Assembly (NCBI GenBank): GCA_015057425.1
Contig: SVEL01000014.1
Coordinates: forward strand, 1-64,000
Length of the DNA stretch: 64,000 nt
Reading direction: 5' to 3'
Source of the DNA: Lachnospiraceae bacterium
GTDB lineage: Bacteria > Bacillota > Clostridia > Lachnospirales > Lachnospiraceae
In this document: piece after piece, positions 53,294 through 62,386 of the stretch
Numbering within the stretch: position 1 is the first letter of the stretch
Layout of the letters: each line of letters opens with the position of its first letter
Position numbers and translations under genes: made by a program
The notes under the pieces: model-generated
The model's input: only the letters and a program-made list of their open reading frames with translations
Databases searched by the model: none
Told to the model about the DNA's origin: nothing

Positions 53294-53662
53294 TTAATTT
53301 GTATATGGATCATATTTTGACTGTGTCATACTGCTTGTTTCTTCTGCTTTTCCTTCTTTATTAAAAGAGATTACATAATACAATTGCTCGTTATCAACTG
53401 TTACTCTAAAACCATTTATTTTAACTTTATATGTAGCCTTATACATGTTACCATCTTGGTCTTTATCCACATAATCAAACTCCCCATACTTTTCTTCTAT
53501 TTGTTCGACGGTTTTTCCCATTATCCAGCTATCATTATACTTTGTTCCATTTCTATGGCACCATAAGAAAAACAGCAAAAGCAAGTAAATTATATATATA
53601 ATCACTGCAATTGTTATACCAACAATTAAAAATTTTTTCTTTCTTTTACTTTTTTTATTCAT
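53294..53662 (-). CDS. small membrane-anchored protein
   Basis: About 122 residues. A very basic N-terminus (KKSKRKKK) and one transmembrane helix (about 11-34) precede an extracytoplasmic domain with WIMGKTVEQIEEKYGEFDYVD. I recall the GKT..QI..KYG.FD pattern from small Firmicute membrane proteins of unknown function. Two ATGs are adjacent; GGCGG lies before them. Two short hairpins lie downstream at about 53232-53268. Confidence 0.6.
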   Translation of the reverse strand: MNKKSKRKKKFLIVGITIAVIIYIIYLLLLFFLWCHRNGTKYNDSWIMGKTVEQIEEKYGEFDYVDKDQDGNMYKATYKVKINGFRVTVDNEQLYYVISFNKEGKAEETSSMTQSKYDPYTN

Positions 53663-53784
53663 CATTTACCGCCATGTATTTTTTCTTGATTCTTTACTAT
53701 ATCACTCTCTAAATCATAATATTCGCTTTTTCACATAAATAATTTTATAAAACTACCTCCAATTTTTCAATATCTTTACCGCGA

Positions 53785-53820
53785 AACGACGCGAACGACG
53801 TATATAACGACGCGAACGAC
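53785..53820. repeat. GC-rich direct repeat
   Basis: AACGACGCGAACGAC occurs at 53785-53799 and 53806-53820 with a 6-bp GTATAT(-like) spacer, in otherwise strongly AT-rich non-coding DNA. The rest of 53666-53948 holds no gene. Confidence 0.6.
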
Positions 53821-53948
53821 ATAAATTTGTGTTTTCTTGTAATAATTTGTATGAATATAATATTGTATTCATTTAAGATATTTCATTATGAATCTCATTA
53901 CACCAAATGATATACACAAATTACGCATTTTTATACGTCATATATGCC

Positions 53949-53989
53949 AAATAGGTAGACATAACTCTCGAAATTATGTCTACCTATTT
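53949..53989. terminator. terminator hairpin after the DUF4446 gene
   Basis: AAATAGGTAGACATAA (53949-53964) and TTATGTCTACCTATTT (53974-53989) form a perfect 16-bp stem with a 9-nt loop, 4 bp past the DUF4446 stop. The loop-proximal and end A/T pairs leave no long T-run. Confidence 0.75.
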
Positions 53990-53992
53990 ATC

Positions 53993-54502
53993 TTATTTCT
54001 CTAATGCGCTGTTTAATGCTTCTTTTTCTTCTGTTCCGAGAGGAATATATGATTCTCCCTTAATTATCTCTTTTATATAAGTATAACAACCTTCCCTACT
54101 ATGCATCGCATTGATTACATATCCATTGTTCTCTTTGTCAAGCATAGCCAAAGCAAAACTTAGCTTTCCGCCCATTTCATTGAAAGCATCGTACTTAACT
54201 ATACCAACTTTCTGTACTGCAATCTGAAGATTATCAAAGATTCTCTTAAGCTTTGCATCTTTATCTCTATCGTTTGCAATTAACTTATCGATATCTTCAA
54301 ATCTTTGAAGAATCACATCTTCCAGCGATTCTGCGTCTTTACCACGCATAAATCTGTCATATGTCTTTGACAGTTTGTTTAACTTTTTGTTTACGATTAT
54401 TATATATACTAATAATGCAATACATATAACTAATAATATTATAATAAAAATTGCCGGATCCATAGTTCCTAATCCAATTGAATTTAATATATTACTATTC
54501 AT
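53993..54502 (-). CDS. DUF4446 family protein
   Basis: 169 residues. An N-terminal transmembrane helix (about 17-38) is followed by a coiled segment and the DUF4446 core (VGIVKYDAFNEMGGKLSFALAMLDKENNGYVINAMHSREGCYTYIKEI). The gene usually follows parB near the origin, as here. Function unknown. AAAGGACAAG lies before the ATG. Confidence 0.9.
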   Translation of the reverse strand: MNSNILNSIGLGTMDPAIFIIILLVICIALLVYIIIVNKKLNKLSKTYDRFMRGKDAESLEDVILQRFEDIDKLIANDRDKDAKLKRIFDNLQIAVQKVGIVKYDAFNEMGGKLSFALAMLDKENNGYVINAMHSREGCYTYIKEIIKGESYIPLGTEEKEALNSALEK

Positions 54503-54558
54503 TTTCTTGTCCTTTCTCTTTAGGTAAACTGTAAACTCTTCATATTACAACTTGTTTA

Positions 54559-55455
54559 TTACTGTCTTTTTGCAATTATTTCAAGAATTCTTTCCAATTC
54601 CGCTACAGAGTAGTATTCTATTTCTATTTTACCTTTAGATGCGTCTTTCCTGTTGATTTTTACCTTTGTTCCGAATATATCCTTCATTCTGTTTTCAATA
54701 TTTTTAAATACAAAATCATCTTTAAGCTTCTCTTTTGGTTGTTTAATCTTTGGATCAATCACATCTTTGACTAATTTTTCAGTTTCTCTTACACTTAACT
54801 TATTTTCATAGATTTTCTGGGCGAGCATAACCTGCTTTTCCTTATCATCTATAGAAATCAAAGCCCTTGCATGACCTCCGCTGATCATTCCGTCTATTAC
54901 CATATTTTGAACTTCATCACAAAGCTTAAGAAGTCTCATGGAGTTAGTTATTGCCACACGGCTTTTACTTACTTTATCAGCTACTTCTTCCTGTTTCAAA
55001 TGATATTCATCAAGAAGTCTCTTGTATGCTCTTGCTTCTTCAATTGGATTTAAATCCTCTCTCTGAATATTTTCAATAAGAGCAATTTCCATTATTTCTT
55101 CATCGGAATAATCCTTTATAACTACCGGAACTTCCTTAATTCCGGCCAATTTTGATGCTCTCCATCTTCTTTCACCGGCTATAATTTCATAATATCCATC
55201 TCTTTTTTGTACAATTAGTGGCTGAATAACACCAAATTGCTTAATAGAATCTGCCAATTCACTTAAAGCTTCTTCATCAAAACTTTGTCTTGGCTGTTTT
55301 TTGTTTGGTTCTATGTCTGCTATCTTTATAATTGTCTCAGCCGGTACTTTTTTTTCTACAATAACTGTTTCTTTTTCAGGTTGTTTCTTTTCTTTTACCT
55401 GTGGAATAAGATTATCAAGACCTTTTCCTAATCCGCTCTTTTTAACTGCAGCCAT
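54559..55455 (-). CDS. parB: chromosome partitioning protein ParB (Spo0J)
   Basis: 298 residues. The CTP-binding ParB/Srx domain includes NKKQPRQSFDEEALSELADSI, VIQPLIVQKRDGYYEIIAGERRWRAS and LIENIQREDLNPIEEA. The parS-reading HTH is KVSKSRVAITNSMRLLKL. A C-terminal dimerisation domain follows. It loads on the parS sites at 56348 and 56394 and spreads by CTP-dependent clamping. It starts 3 bp after parA, with its ribosome site inside the parA end. Confidence 0.96.
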   Translation of the reverse strand: MAAVKKSGLGKGLDNLIPQVKEKKQPEKETVIVEKKVPAETIIKIADIEPNKKQPRQSFDEEALSELADSIKQFGVIQPLIVQKRDGYYEIIAGERRWRASKLAGIKEVPVVIKDYSDEEIMEIALIENIQREDLNPIEEARAYKRLLDEYHLKQEEVADKVSKSRVAITNSMRLLKLCDEVQNMVIDGMISGGHARALISIDDKEKQVMLAQKIYENKLSVRETEKLVKDVIDPKIKQPKEKLKDDFVFKNIENRMKDIFGTKVKINRKDASKGKIEIEYYSVAELERILEIIAKRQ

Positions 55456-55458
55456 CTG

Positions 55459-56232
55459 TTATTCCTCCATTTCTCCTTTATTTATCACCTCTTCAGCAAG
55501 TAATCTGTAGCTCTCTGCTCCTGCTGATTTACTATCGTATAAATTAATCGGTAAGCCATAGCTTGGTGCCTCCGCTAACTTAACATTTCTCGGTATAATC
55601 GTCTTATAAATAGTTTGTTTAAGATTTGCCTTTACATTTTCAACTACTTCCAATGAAAGATTTGTTCTTGCATCATACATAGTAAATACAACACCTTCCA
55701 TCTCAAGATCAGGATTCAGTCTTTCCTTAACAAGATTAATGGTATGTATAAGCTGTGATAATCCTTCTAACGCATAATATTCACACTGAATCGGTACTAA
55801 AACCGTATCTGCTGTAGTCATAGCATTAACTGTAAGCATATTGAGAGATGGCGGACAGTCAATAATTACAAAATCATAATTATCTCTTACACTATCTACA
55901 CAATTCTTCAGTATGTATTCTCTCTGTTCTCTACCGATAAGGTCGATTTCAGCACCACTTAACTGTATATTTGACGGTAAAAGTGAAAGATTTTCGATTA
56001 CATTCTCTAACAAACAGTCTTCAATAGTACAATCTCCTATTATCATATCGTAAACTGTATATTCTAATTCTCCTTTATCTACACCGACACCACTTGTTGC
56101 ATTACCCTGTGGGTCTATATCTATAAGAAGCACCTTTTTCCCTGCTTCCGCCAGGCATGCTGCAAGATTAGTAGATGTTGTTGTCTTTCCTACACCACCC
56201 TTTTGATTGGCAATAGCTATAATTCTACTCAT
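55459..56232 (-). CDS. parA: chromosome partitioning ATPase ParA (Soj)
   Basis: 257 residues. The deviant Walker A is KGGVGKTTTSTNLAA, with FVIIDCPPSLNMLT as Walker B; the DNA-binding C-terminus has RNVKLAEAPSYGLPI. The length and lack of an N-terminal HTH place it in the chromosomal Soj group. It works with ParB in origin segregation and DnaA control. AAGGAAT precedes the ATG. First gene of parAB. Confidence 0.96.
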   Translation of the reverse strand: MSRIIAIANQKGGVGKTTTSTNLAACLAEAGKKVLLIDIDPQGNATSGVGVDKGELEYTVYDMIIGDCTIEDCLLENVIENLSLLPSNIQLSGAEIDLIGREQREYILKNCVDSVRDNYDFVIIDCPPSLNMLTVNAMTTADTVLVPIQCEYYALEGLSQLIHTINLVKERLNPDLEMEGVVFTMYDARTNLSLEVVENVKANLKQTIYKTIIPRNVKLAEAPSYGLPINLYDSKSAGAESYRLLAEEVINKGEMEE

Positions 56233-56347
56233 ATTTTATTCCTTCCTAATATTACATTGTTATTCCTACAATTTTATAGAGTAACATATCACTTCTGCTA
56301 TTATATCATTTAAATTAAATTAATACTACCCATTAAAAATAAAAAAA

Positions 56348-56363
56348 TGTTTCACGTGAAACA
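56348..56363. promoter_or_regulatory. parS site
   Basis: A perfect 16-bp palindrome, TGTTTCACGTGAAACA, identical to the consensus Firmicute ParB-binding site. It lies 115 bp upstream of parA. Confidence 0.97.
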
Positions 56364-56393
56364 TTTCTTCTACAACCCATAATAAATTATAGA

Positions 56394-56409
56394 TGTTTCA
56401 CGTGAAACA
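56394..56409. promoter_or_regulatory. parS site
   Basis: A second perfect TGTTTCACGTGAAACA copy, 46 bp from the first (start to start), in the gap between parA and the kinase-like gene. Two adjacent sites should nucleate ParB clamps at this origin-proximal position. Confidence 0.97.
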
Positions 56410-56457
56410 TTTTATATAAATCACTCTAAATTAACTATTTCAAACAAATAGAAGTTT

Positions 56458-57513
56458 TTATTCTATAGGTACATCAACCTGTATCCTGGTCCCTTTATCT
56501 ATTGTTGAATCAATACTAACTGTTCCTGCAAGAAGTAATACTCTTTCCTGTAACATAGATAATCCAAAGCAAGGTTTATCACTATTTTTTACTTCTTCAA
56601 CACTGAATCCCCTTCCATCATCTTCTACAATAATGGATATCTTATCAAAATCATAAAATATTGAAATAAATATATTTTTGCATTCTGAATGTTTTAATGC
56701 ATTATTTACAGCTTCTTTTACTATTCTTATAAATGTTAATTTAACTGTCATCGGAAGTTCTACCGATTCACCTTTTACTGCAAAATCAATGTTTATATTA
56801 AAATCTTTCTTAATACTTTCGATGAATCTTCTTATTGTCTCTTCTAAATTTGCATTATCAATAGACATCGGTCTTAAATTATGGATAATTCCATTCATCT
56901 CATCAATAGCCTCACGTAAAGACTTTGACATAGTTTCTATTTCGAGTCTTGCTCTTATAGGATCTTTCTCTATAATTTTTGAACATACATCACATTTATG
57001 GACCAGATTATTTAACACCTGAATTGAATTATCATATAAATCTCTTGCAATTCTATTGCGTTCAAACTCCTGTTTTTCAAGAATTTTGATTCCATATATA
57101 ATATCTTCTTCTCTATTTGCATCTTCATCATTTACAGGACTTCCCGTAATATACTTGTCATCGCTAAATGTTATCTCCGGTCTAAATTCCTTTAATGCAT
57201 CAACAATCAATTCAATATCTTCATCTACCATACTAAGCTGTTCTTCGTATTCAGCATGAAGTTTTTCCAATTCCCCACGTCTTATTTTCAACATTTCAAT
57301 TTCTTCTCTTGAGAAACTGGTTTCTTTCATTCTCGGCGAAAATATTTCATACGTTATATCAACATTTTCCGACATTTCCTGTATTTTTTCGCTGATAACA
57401 TTGATTTCATATTCGATTTTCTTCATTTTTGTATCAATAATTATTTTTTCTTCACGTAAAGATTCAAGTCTGTTTATTAAATAACTATTGGCTTTGCTAA
57501 ATTCTAATGACAT
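56458..57513 (-). CDS. DegS-like sensor kinase family protein with altered phosphoacceptor
   Basis: 351 residues, soluble. An N-terminal coiled coil (about 15-110) leads into a HisKA_3-type dimerisation region. There the expected RIARDLHD reads RNRIARDLYDNS, with Tyr at position 160 in place of the phosphoacceptor His (codon TAT at 57034-57036). The ATPase domain is intact (IRIVKEAVNNALKHSECKNI, VEDDGRGF, GLSMLQERV). It could be a regulatory pseudokinase or use another residue. It lies between rsmG and the parS/parA region, with no response regulator adjacent. Confidence 0.88.
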   Translation of the reverse strand: MSLEFSKANSYLINRLESLREEKIIIDTKMKKIEYEINVISEKIQEMSENVDITYEIFSPRMKETSFSREEIEMLKIRRGELEKLHAEYEEQLSMVDEDIELIVDALKEFRPEITFSDDKYITGSPVNDEDANREEDIIYGIKILEKQEFERNRIARDLYDNSIQVLNNLVHKCDVCSKIIEKDPIRARLEIETMSKSLREAIDEMNGIIHNLRPMSIDNANLEETIRRFIESIKKDFNINIDFAVKGESVELPMTVKLTFIRIVKEAVNNALKHSECKNIFISIFYDFDKISIIVEDDGRGFSVEEVKNSDKPCFGLSMLQERVLLLAGTVSIDSTIDKGTRIQVDVPIE

Positions 57514-57550
57514 TTCTTTCTCCGTTTCAGTATTGACTTACTGAAAATTG

Positions 57551-58273
57551 TTATTTTAATGGTTCTTTTGAAGGTGTGCCGGCTTTTCTCGGAAATTTTT
57601 TCGGTGTATCCTTAATCTTTACTATCTTAGCAAAGATTCTTTCTATATCACTATCTGGCAAATTCATCTTATATATATTATCAATTTTTCCTCCAAGAAT
57701 TCTTATAGCATTTCCGGCATCATTTAACTCTTCATCAGAGCCACCGGCTTTATATGCCATAAATACTCCGTCTACCTTAATAAATGGAATACATAATTCC
57801 GATAAAACTGACATATTGGCAACTGCACGTGAGGTACATAAATCGAATTTCTCTCTATAATTGATATTTTTACCTATATCTTCGCTTCTTCCATGCACCG
57901 TTTTAATATTTTCTAACCCAAGCGCATTAATAACTTCATCTAAAAACAGTAATCTTTTGTTGAGAGAATCAAGCAAAACAACGTCTATATGCGGAAATGC
58001 AATCTTTATGGGAACTCCCGGAAAACCTGCGCCTGTTCCCACATCTATAAGTGAAGAAACTTTACTCATATCCATTACTTTTACGATAGCAAGGCTATCA
58101 ACAAAATGTTTAAGCATAACGTCTTCAAATTCAGTTATACCGGTAAGATTCATCACTTTATTTTTTTCTACAAGCATTTCATAATACATCACATATTGTT
58201 TGTATTGTTCTTCAGTTAATGCGATATTTAATTCTTCTACTGCTTTCTTAAACTTAGTTAAATCGTAAGACAT
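57551..58273 (-). CDS. rsmG: 16S rRNA (guanine527-N7)-methyltransferase
   Basis: 240 residues. SAM-dependent methylation of G527 in 16S rRNA. The core is NLTGITEFEDVMLKHFVDSLAI, the SAM motif DVGTGAGFPGVPIKIAFP and the later TSRAVANMSVLSELCIPF. The C-terminal tail (KFPRKAGTPSKEPL) is characteristic. It follows mnmG by 24 bp in the conserved origin-region order. Confidence 0.96.
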   Translation of the reverse strand: MSYDLTKFKKAVEELNIALTEEQYKQYVMYYEMLVEKNKVMNLTGITEFEDVMLKHFVDSLAIVKVMDMSKVSSLIDVGTGAGFPGVPIKIAFPHIDVVLLDSLNKRLLFLDEVINALGLENIKTVHGRSEDIGKNINYREKFDLCTSRAVANMSVLSELCIPFIKVDGVFMAYKAGGSDEELNDAGNAIRILGGKIDNIYKMNLPDSDIERIFAKIVKIKDTPKKFPRKAGTPSKEPLK

Positions 58274-58297
58274 ATATTTTCCCTATCCACTCTGACA

Positions 58298-60181
58298 TTA
58301 TTTATTTTGCTTCAAATATACAAGTAATACTGATATATCTGCCGGTGAAACACCTGAAATTCTTGATGCCTGACCGATTGACATAGGCTTGTACATATTT
58401 AACTTTTGTATTGCCTCACGCCTTAAGCCGCTGACATTATTATAATCAAAATCTACGTCTAATTTCTTTTCTTCAAGCTTTCTGAACTGTTCAACCTGAT
58501 GTAATTGCCTTTTAATATATCCATCATACTTGATATTTATGTTTATCTGCTCTATTACATCCTCCGGAAGCTCTCTTCTGTCAGGATCAAGTTCAGAAAC
58601 TATTTCATAACTTAACTCCGGTCGTCTTATTAATTCTGCAAGATTACTTCCCGTTTTTAACGAAGTACTGTTATTTTTTTCAAGGAATTCAGCAATTTCC
58701 TTACTTGCACCTACTGTTATCGCTGTAAGTCTTTCTATTTCCTCATCTATAAGACGTCTCTTTCTTTCAACCTTTTCATAAGTTTCATCACTTACAAGTC
58801 CAACTTTATGACCAATTTCAGAAAGTCTGAGATCCGCATTATCCTGTCTGAGTATCAGCCTGTATTCTGAACGTGATGTCATCATTCTGTAAGGCTCATG
58901 ATTTTCTTTTGTTACAAGGTCATCTATAAGAACTCCTATATAACCTTGAGAACGGTCGATAATAATCTGTTCCTCACCTTTTACCTTTAACGCTGCGTTA
59001 ATACCGGCAATAAGTCCCTGTGCTGCAGCTTCTTCATAACCCGAACTTCCGTTAAACTGTCCTCCACTAAAAAGTCCCGAAATTGCTTTAAATTCCAATG
59101 TAGGATTAAGCTGACGCGGATTAATACAATCATATTCAATAGCATATGCATTTCTTACTATCTGCACATTTTCAAGTCCCGGAACCGTTCTGTACATTGC
59201 ATACTGTACATCTTCAGGAAGTGAACTTGACATTCCGCCAAGATACATTTCATTGGTATAAAGACCTTCCGGCTCTATAAATACCTGATGTCTTTCTTTA
59301 TCAGCAAATTTCATAACCTTATCTTCAATGGAAGGACAGTATCTTGGTCCTGTTCCCTCTATCATACCTGAATATAAAGGTGATCTGTCTATGTTATTCT
59401 TGATTATTTCATGAGTTTCATTATTGGTATAAGTAAGCCAGCATGACACCTGCTCCTTCTGTACAGTTGCAGGATCTGTTGAAAATGAAAATGGTATTAC
59501 CTTTTCATCACCTTTTTGTTCCTCCATTTTAGAAAAATCAATAGAACGTTTATCAACTCTGGCCGGTGTACCTGTCTTAAATCTGTACATTTCAATACCT
59601 AATGATTTAAGAGAATCTGTAAGATAATTAGCTGCCTGCAGACCATTTGGACCTGTATAATTACTTACATCTCCATATATACATCTTGCTTTAAGATATG
59701 TACCTGTACAAAGAACTACCGCCTTAGCTTTATAGTGAGCGCCTGAAAATGTTTTAACTCCTGTTATTTTACCTTCTTCTACTAAAAGTTCACTTACTTC
59801 TGCCTGTCGTATAACAAGATTTTCTGTATTTTCCAGAACTTTTCTCATTTCTGTTGTATATTCTCTTTTGTCTGCCTGTGCTCTTAATGAATGAACAGCC
59901 GGACCTTTTGAAAGGTTAAGCATTTTTGACTGTATAAATGTTTTATCGATATTTTTACCCATTTCACCGCCCAATGCATCTATTTCTCTCACAAGATGTC
60001 CCTTAGACGTACCTCCTATATTGGGATTACATGGCATCAATGCTATACTGTCAACACTTACGGTAAACATAATTGTCTTAAGACCGAGTCTGGCCGCTGC
60101 AAGAGAAGCCTCGCATCCTGCATGACCTGCACCAACTACAACGATATCATATTCTTCACATAAATTTTGATTCATACTCAT
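58298..60181 (-). CDS. mnmG: tRNA uridine-5-carboxymethylaminomethyl modification enzyme MnmG
   Basis: 627 residues. The FAD-binding motif is [19 protein letters not shown]; conserved segments are [38 protein letters not shown] and [16 protein letters not shown]. With MnmE it modifies wobble U34. The frame opens at 60196; GGTGG 8 nt before the ATG at 60181 supports that start. A pair of hairpins separates it from mnmE. Confidence 0.95.
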   Translation of the reverse strand: MSMNQNLCEEYDIVVVGAGHAGCEASLAAARLGLKTIMFTVSVDSIALMPCNPNIGGTSKGHLVREIDALGGEMGKNIDKTFIQSKMLNLSKGPAVHSLRAQADKREYTTEMRKVLENTENLVIRQAEVSELLVEEGKITGVKTFSGAHYKAKAVVLCTGTYLKARCIYGDVSNYTGPNGLQAANYLTDSLKSLGIEMYRFKTGTPARVDKRSIDFSKMEEQKGDEKVIPFSFSTDPATVQKEQVSCWLTYTNNETHEIIKNNIDRSPLYSGMIEGTGPRYCPSIEDKVMKFADKERHQVFIEPEGLYTNEMYLGGMSSSLPEDVQYAMYRTVPGLENVQIVRNAYAIEYDCINPRQLNPTLEFKAISGLFSGGQFNGSSGYEEAAAQGLIAGINAALKVKGEEQIIIDRSQGYIGVLIDDLVTKENHEPYRMMTSRSEYRLILRQDNADLRLSEIGHKVGLVSDETYEKVERKRRLIDEEIERLTAITVGASKEIAEFLEKNNSTSLKTGSNLAELIRRPELSYEIVSELDPDRRELPEDVIEQININIKYDGYIKRQLHQVEQFRKLEEKKLDVDFDYNNVSGLRREAIQKLNMYKPMSIGQASRISGVSPADISVLLVYLKQNK

Positions 60182-60236
60182 ATCAACTACCACCATTCAT
60201 AATTCTTCGGAAAACTCATGCTATTTATCATAACCT

Positions 60237-60298
60237 TGCAGAATTTACATAAGTAAATTCTGCAGAAAACAGAAAATAATTTCATTATTTTCTGTTTT
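60237..60298. other. two consecutive hairpins between mnmE and mnmG
   Basis: TGCAGAATTTAC-ATAA-GTAAATTCTGCA (60237-60264) forms a perfect 12-bp stem, followed at once by AAAACAGAAAATAAT / ATTATTTTCTGTTTT (60266-60298), a 15-bp stem ending at the mnmE stop. In the minus direction they may attenuate or process the transcript between the two partner genes. Confidence 0.65.
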
Positions 60299-61680
60299 CA
60301 TTTCCCAGTACAAAACTCTCTAAATATCTTATCTACCAAATCATCTTCCACTGATTCACCTATAATAAATCCGAGTTCTTCATAAGCAACTGACAAATCT
60401 ATAGAATAAAAATCTTCCGGCATTCCGTCATCTATTGCATTTATCACCATTTCGATACTATGTAATGCCTTTTCAAGATTTGCCTTTTGTCTAAGGCTTG
60501 TAATATAAACCTCATCATTATAATTTATATCACCCTTAAAGAACATATCCTTTATAACTTCTGTAAACTTATCTAAACCTATAAATTCTTTAGCTGAAAT
60601 ATCAAGAATAATTGCTTTTTCCATCTCTGACTGAATTTCAGCCTTAACTTTATTATTATCAACATCAAGGTCTATCTTATTGATAAGTATTATAGACTTT
60701 CTGTCTTTTATCATATTTAAAATAATCTTATCATTATTGTCAATAGGTTTTGAACCATCTACTATATATATAATTAAATCTGCCGTTTCCGAAGCACTTA
60801 TAGCCTTTTCGATACCTATTTTTTCAATAATGTCTTCTGTTTCTCTTATTCCCGCCGTGTCTACTATATTAAGACTTATTCCTGCAAGGTTAATAGTTTC
60901 TTCCAAGGTATCTCTTGTAGTTCCTTCAATATCAGTAACTATAGCTCTTTCTTCACCCATTAAAGCATTAAGAAATGAAGATTTTCCGGCATTTGGTTTT
61001 CCAAGTATTACTGTTCTAATACCTTCTGTTATCATTCTTCCGTTTTCTGCGTTGGAAACCAATGTATGAATTTCTTCTCTTACCACATTCATATCGTTTC
61101 TTAATCGTTCTTCATATCCATCAAATGATAAATGTTCCGGGTCATCTAAAACAGATTCAATAAATGCAATATTATATAATATTTTTTCTCTTAAATCCTT
61201 TATTCTTTCGGAAATATTACCTCTAAGCTGACAGACGGCAGTATTTAATGCATTTTTATTCTTTGCATTAATTACTTCAATTACAGCTTCTGCCTGTGAT
61301 AAATCTATACGACCATTAAGAAATGCTCTTTCCGTATATTCTCCCGGCTTAGCAGGCCTTGCTCCGTTTTTAATACAAAGATCAAGTATTTTTTTAGTAA
61401 CGATAATTCCGCCATGACAGTTTATTTCTACAATATCTTCAGTCGTATAAGTATTTGGTGCTTTCATAAAAGACACAAGAACCTCATCTATTACCTTTTC
61501 ATTCTCATTAATTACACCATAATGAATAGTATGAGACTTAACATTTCTCACACTAAAACTTTCATTCTTCGGAATAAACATTTTCTCTATTATTGAAAAT
61601 GCATCATCACCGCTTATTCTTATTATACTAATGCCCGAATTTCCAAGGGCTGTTGCAATTGCCGCAATTGTATCTGCCAT
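60298..61680 (-). CDS. mnmE: tRNA modification GTPase MnmE
   Basis: 460 residues. The N-terminal tetrahydrofolate-binding domain (about 1-120; MADTIAAIATALGNSGISIIRISG, NCHGGIIVTKKIL) is followed by a helical domain interrupted by the G domain (GKPNAGKSSFLNAL, DTAG, NKID). The C-terminus ends FCTGK (family [FC]CIGK). It partners with MnmG. Confidence 0.96.
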   Translation of the reverse strand: MADTIAAIATALGNSGISIIRISGDDAFSIIEKMFIPKNESFSVRNVKSHTIHYGVINENEKVIDEVLVSFMKAPNTYTTEDIVEINCHGGIIVTKKILDLCIKNGARPAKPGEYTERAFLNGRIDLSQAEAVIEVINAKNKNALNTAVCQLRGNISERIKDLREKILYNIAFIESVLDDPEHLSFDGYEERLRNDMNVVREEIHTLVSNAENGRMITEGIRTVILGKPNAGKSSFLNALMGEERAIVTDIEGTTRDTLEETINLAGISLNIVDTAGIRETEDIIEKIGIEKAISASETADLIIYIVDGSKPIDNNDKIILNMIKDRKSIILINKIDLDVDNNKVKAEIQSEMEKAIILDISAKEFIGLDKFTEVIKDMFFKGDINYNDEVYITSLRQKANLEKALHSIEMVINAIDDGMPEDFYSIDLSVAYEELGFIIGESVEDDLVDKIFREFCTGK

Positions 61681-61694
61681 ATTTCACCATTCCT

Positions 61695-61741
61695 AAAATA
61701 AAATAGCTGTTGAACTATTTTATTATACATCATTCAACAGC
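61695..61741 (-). terminator. terminator or attenuator between jag and mnmE
   Basis: On the minus strand GCTGTTGAA and TTCAACAGC (61733-61741 and 61706-61714) pair across an 18-nt loop and are followed by TATTTTATTTT. It starts 10 bp beyond the jag stop. Confidence 0.7.
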
Positions 61742-61750
61742 CATTATCTA

Positions 61751-62365
61751 TTATTTTTTTAATAAAACTACAACATGTCTGAAAGGTTCTTCGCCTTCAC
61801 TCTTTGTTGTAACAAATTTATTATCCTGAAGAGCTGAATGGATAATTCTTCTTTCGTATGGATTCATTGGTTCTAAAGAAACAGGTCTTCTTGTTCTTGT
61901 TACTTTAAAAGCAATATTCTTTGCAAGATTTTCTAATGTTTCTTTTCTTCTCTGACGGTAGTTTTCTGTATCTACTTTTACTCTTAAGTATTTTTCTGTT
62001 TCCTTATTTACTACAAGGCTTACAAGATACTGTAATGAATCAAGTGTCTGTCCTCTCTTACCGATAAGAACACCCATATCATCACCTGCAAGATTAATTT
62101 CAACTTCTTCTTCACCTACGTTAATTTCCATTGTAACCTTCATTTCCATAGCTTCAAATACTTTACTAAGGAAATTTCTGATTGTTTCTTCAACTGAAAA
62201 CTTTGGTGTTACTTTAATTTTTGCAAGCTTGCTGCCTATACCAAGTATACCAGCACTACCTTTTTCGATTACTTCATAATCTACCTTATCACTTGTTGTT
62301 CCAAGCTCAATAAGAGCATTTGTTAATGCATCTTCAACTGTTTTTCCTGTATATATATTTTCCAT
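61751..62365 (-). CDS. jag: RNA-binding protein Jag (KhpB, SpoIIIJ-associated)
   Basis: 204 residues. A Jag_N domain (YTGKTVEDALTNALIELGT), a KH domain (GDDMGVLIGKRGQTLDSLQYLVSLVVNK) and an R3H domain (SLEPMNPYERRIIHSALQ). It binds RNA, probably with KhpA, and affects cell division and elongation. Encoded 21 bp after yidC, the conserved arrangement. Confidence 0.95.
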   Translation of the reverse strand: MENIYTGKTVEDALTNALIELGTTSDKVDYEVIEKGSAGILGIGSKLAKIKVTPKFSVEETIRNFLSKVFEAMEMKVTMEINVGEEEVEINLAGDDMGVLIGKRGQTLDSLQYLVSLVVNKETEKYLRVKVDTENYRQRRKETLENLAKNIAFKVTRTRRPVSLEPMNPYERRIIHSALQDNKFVTTKSEGEEPFRHVVVLLKK

Positions 62366-62386
62366 AACTTAACCTTTCTCAACTAA

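Noticed and set aside
53944-53992. Extra copies of the TACCTA array at the DUF4446 terminator
   Set aside because: The motifs are part of a perfect 16-bp terminator stem and lack the 31-32-bp spacing.
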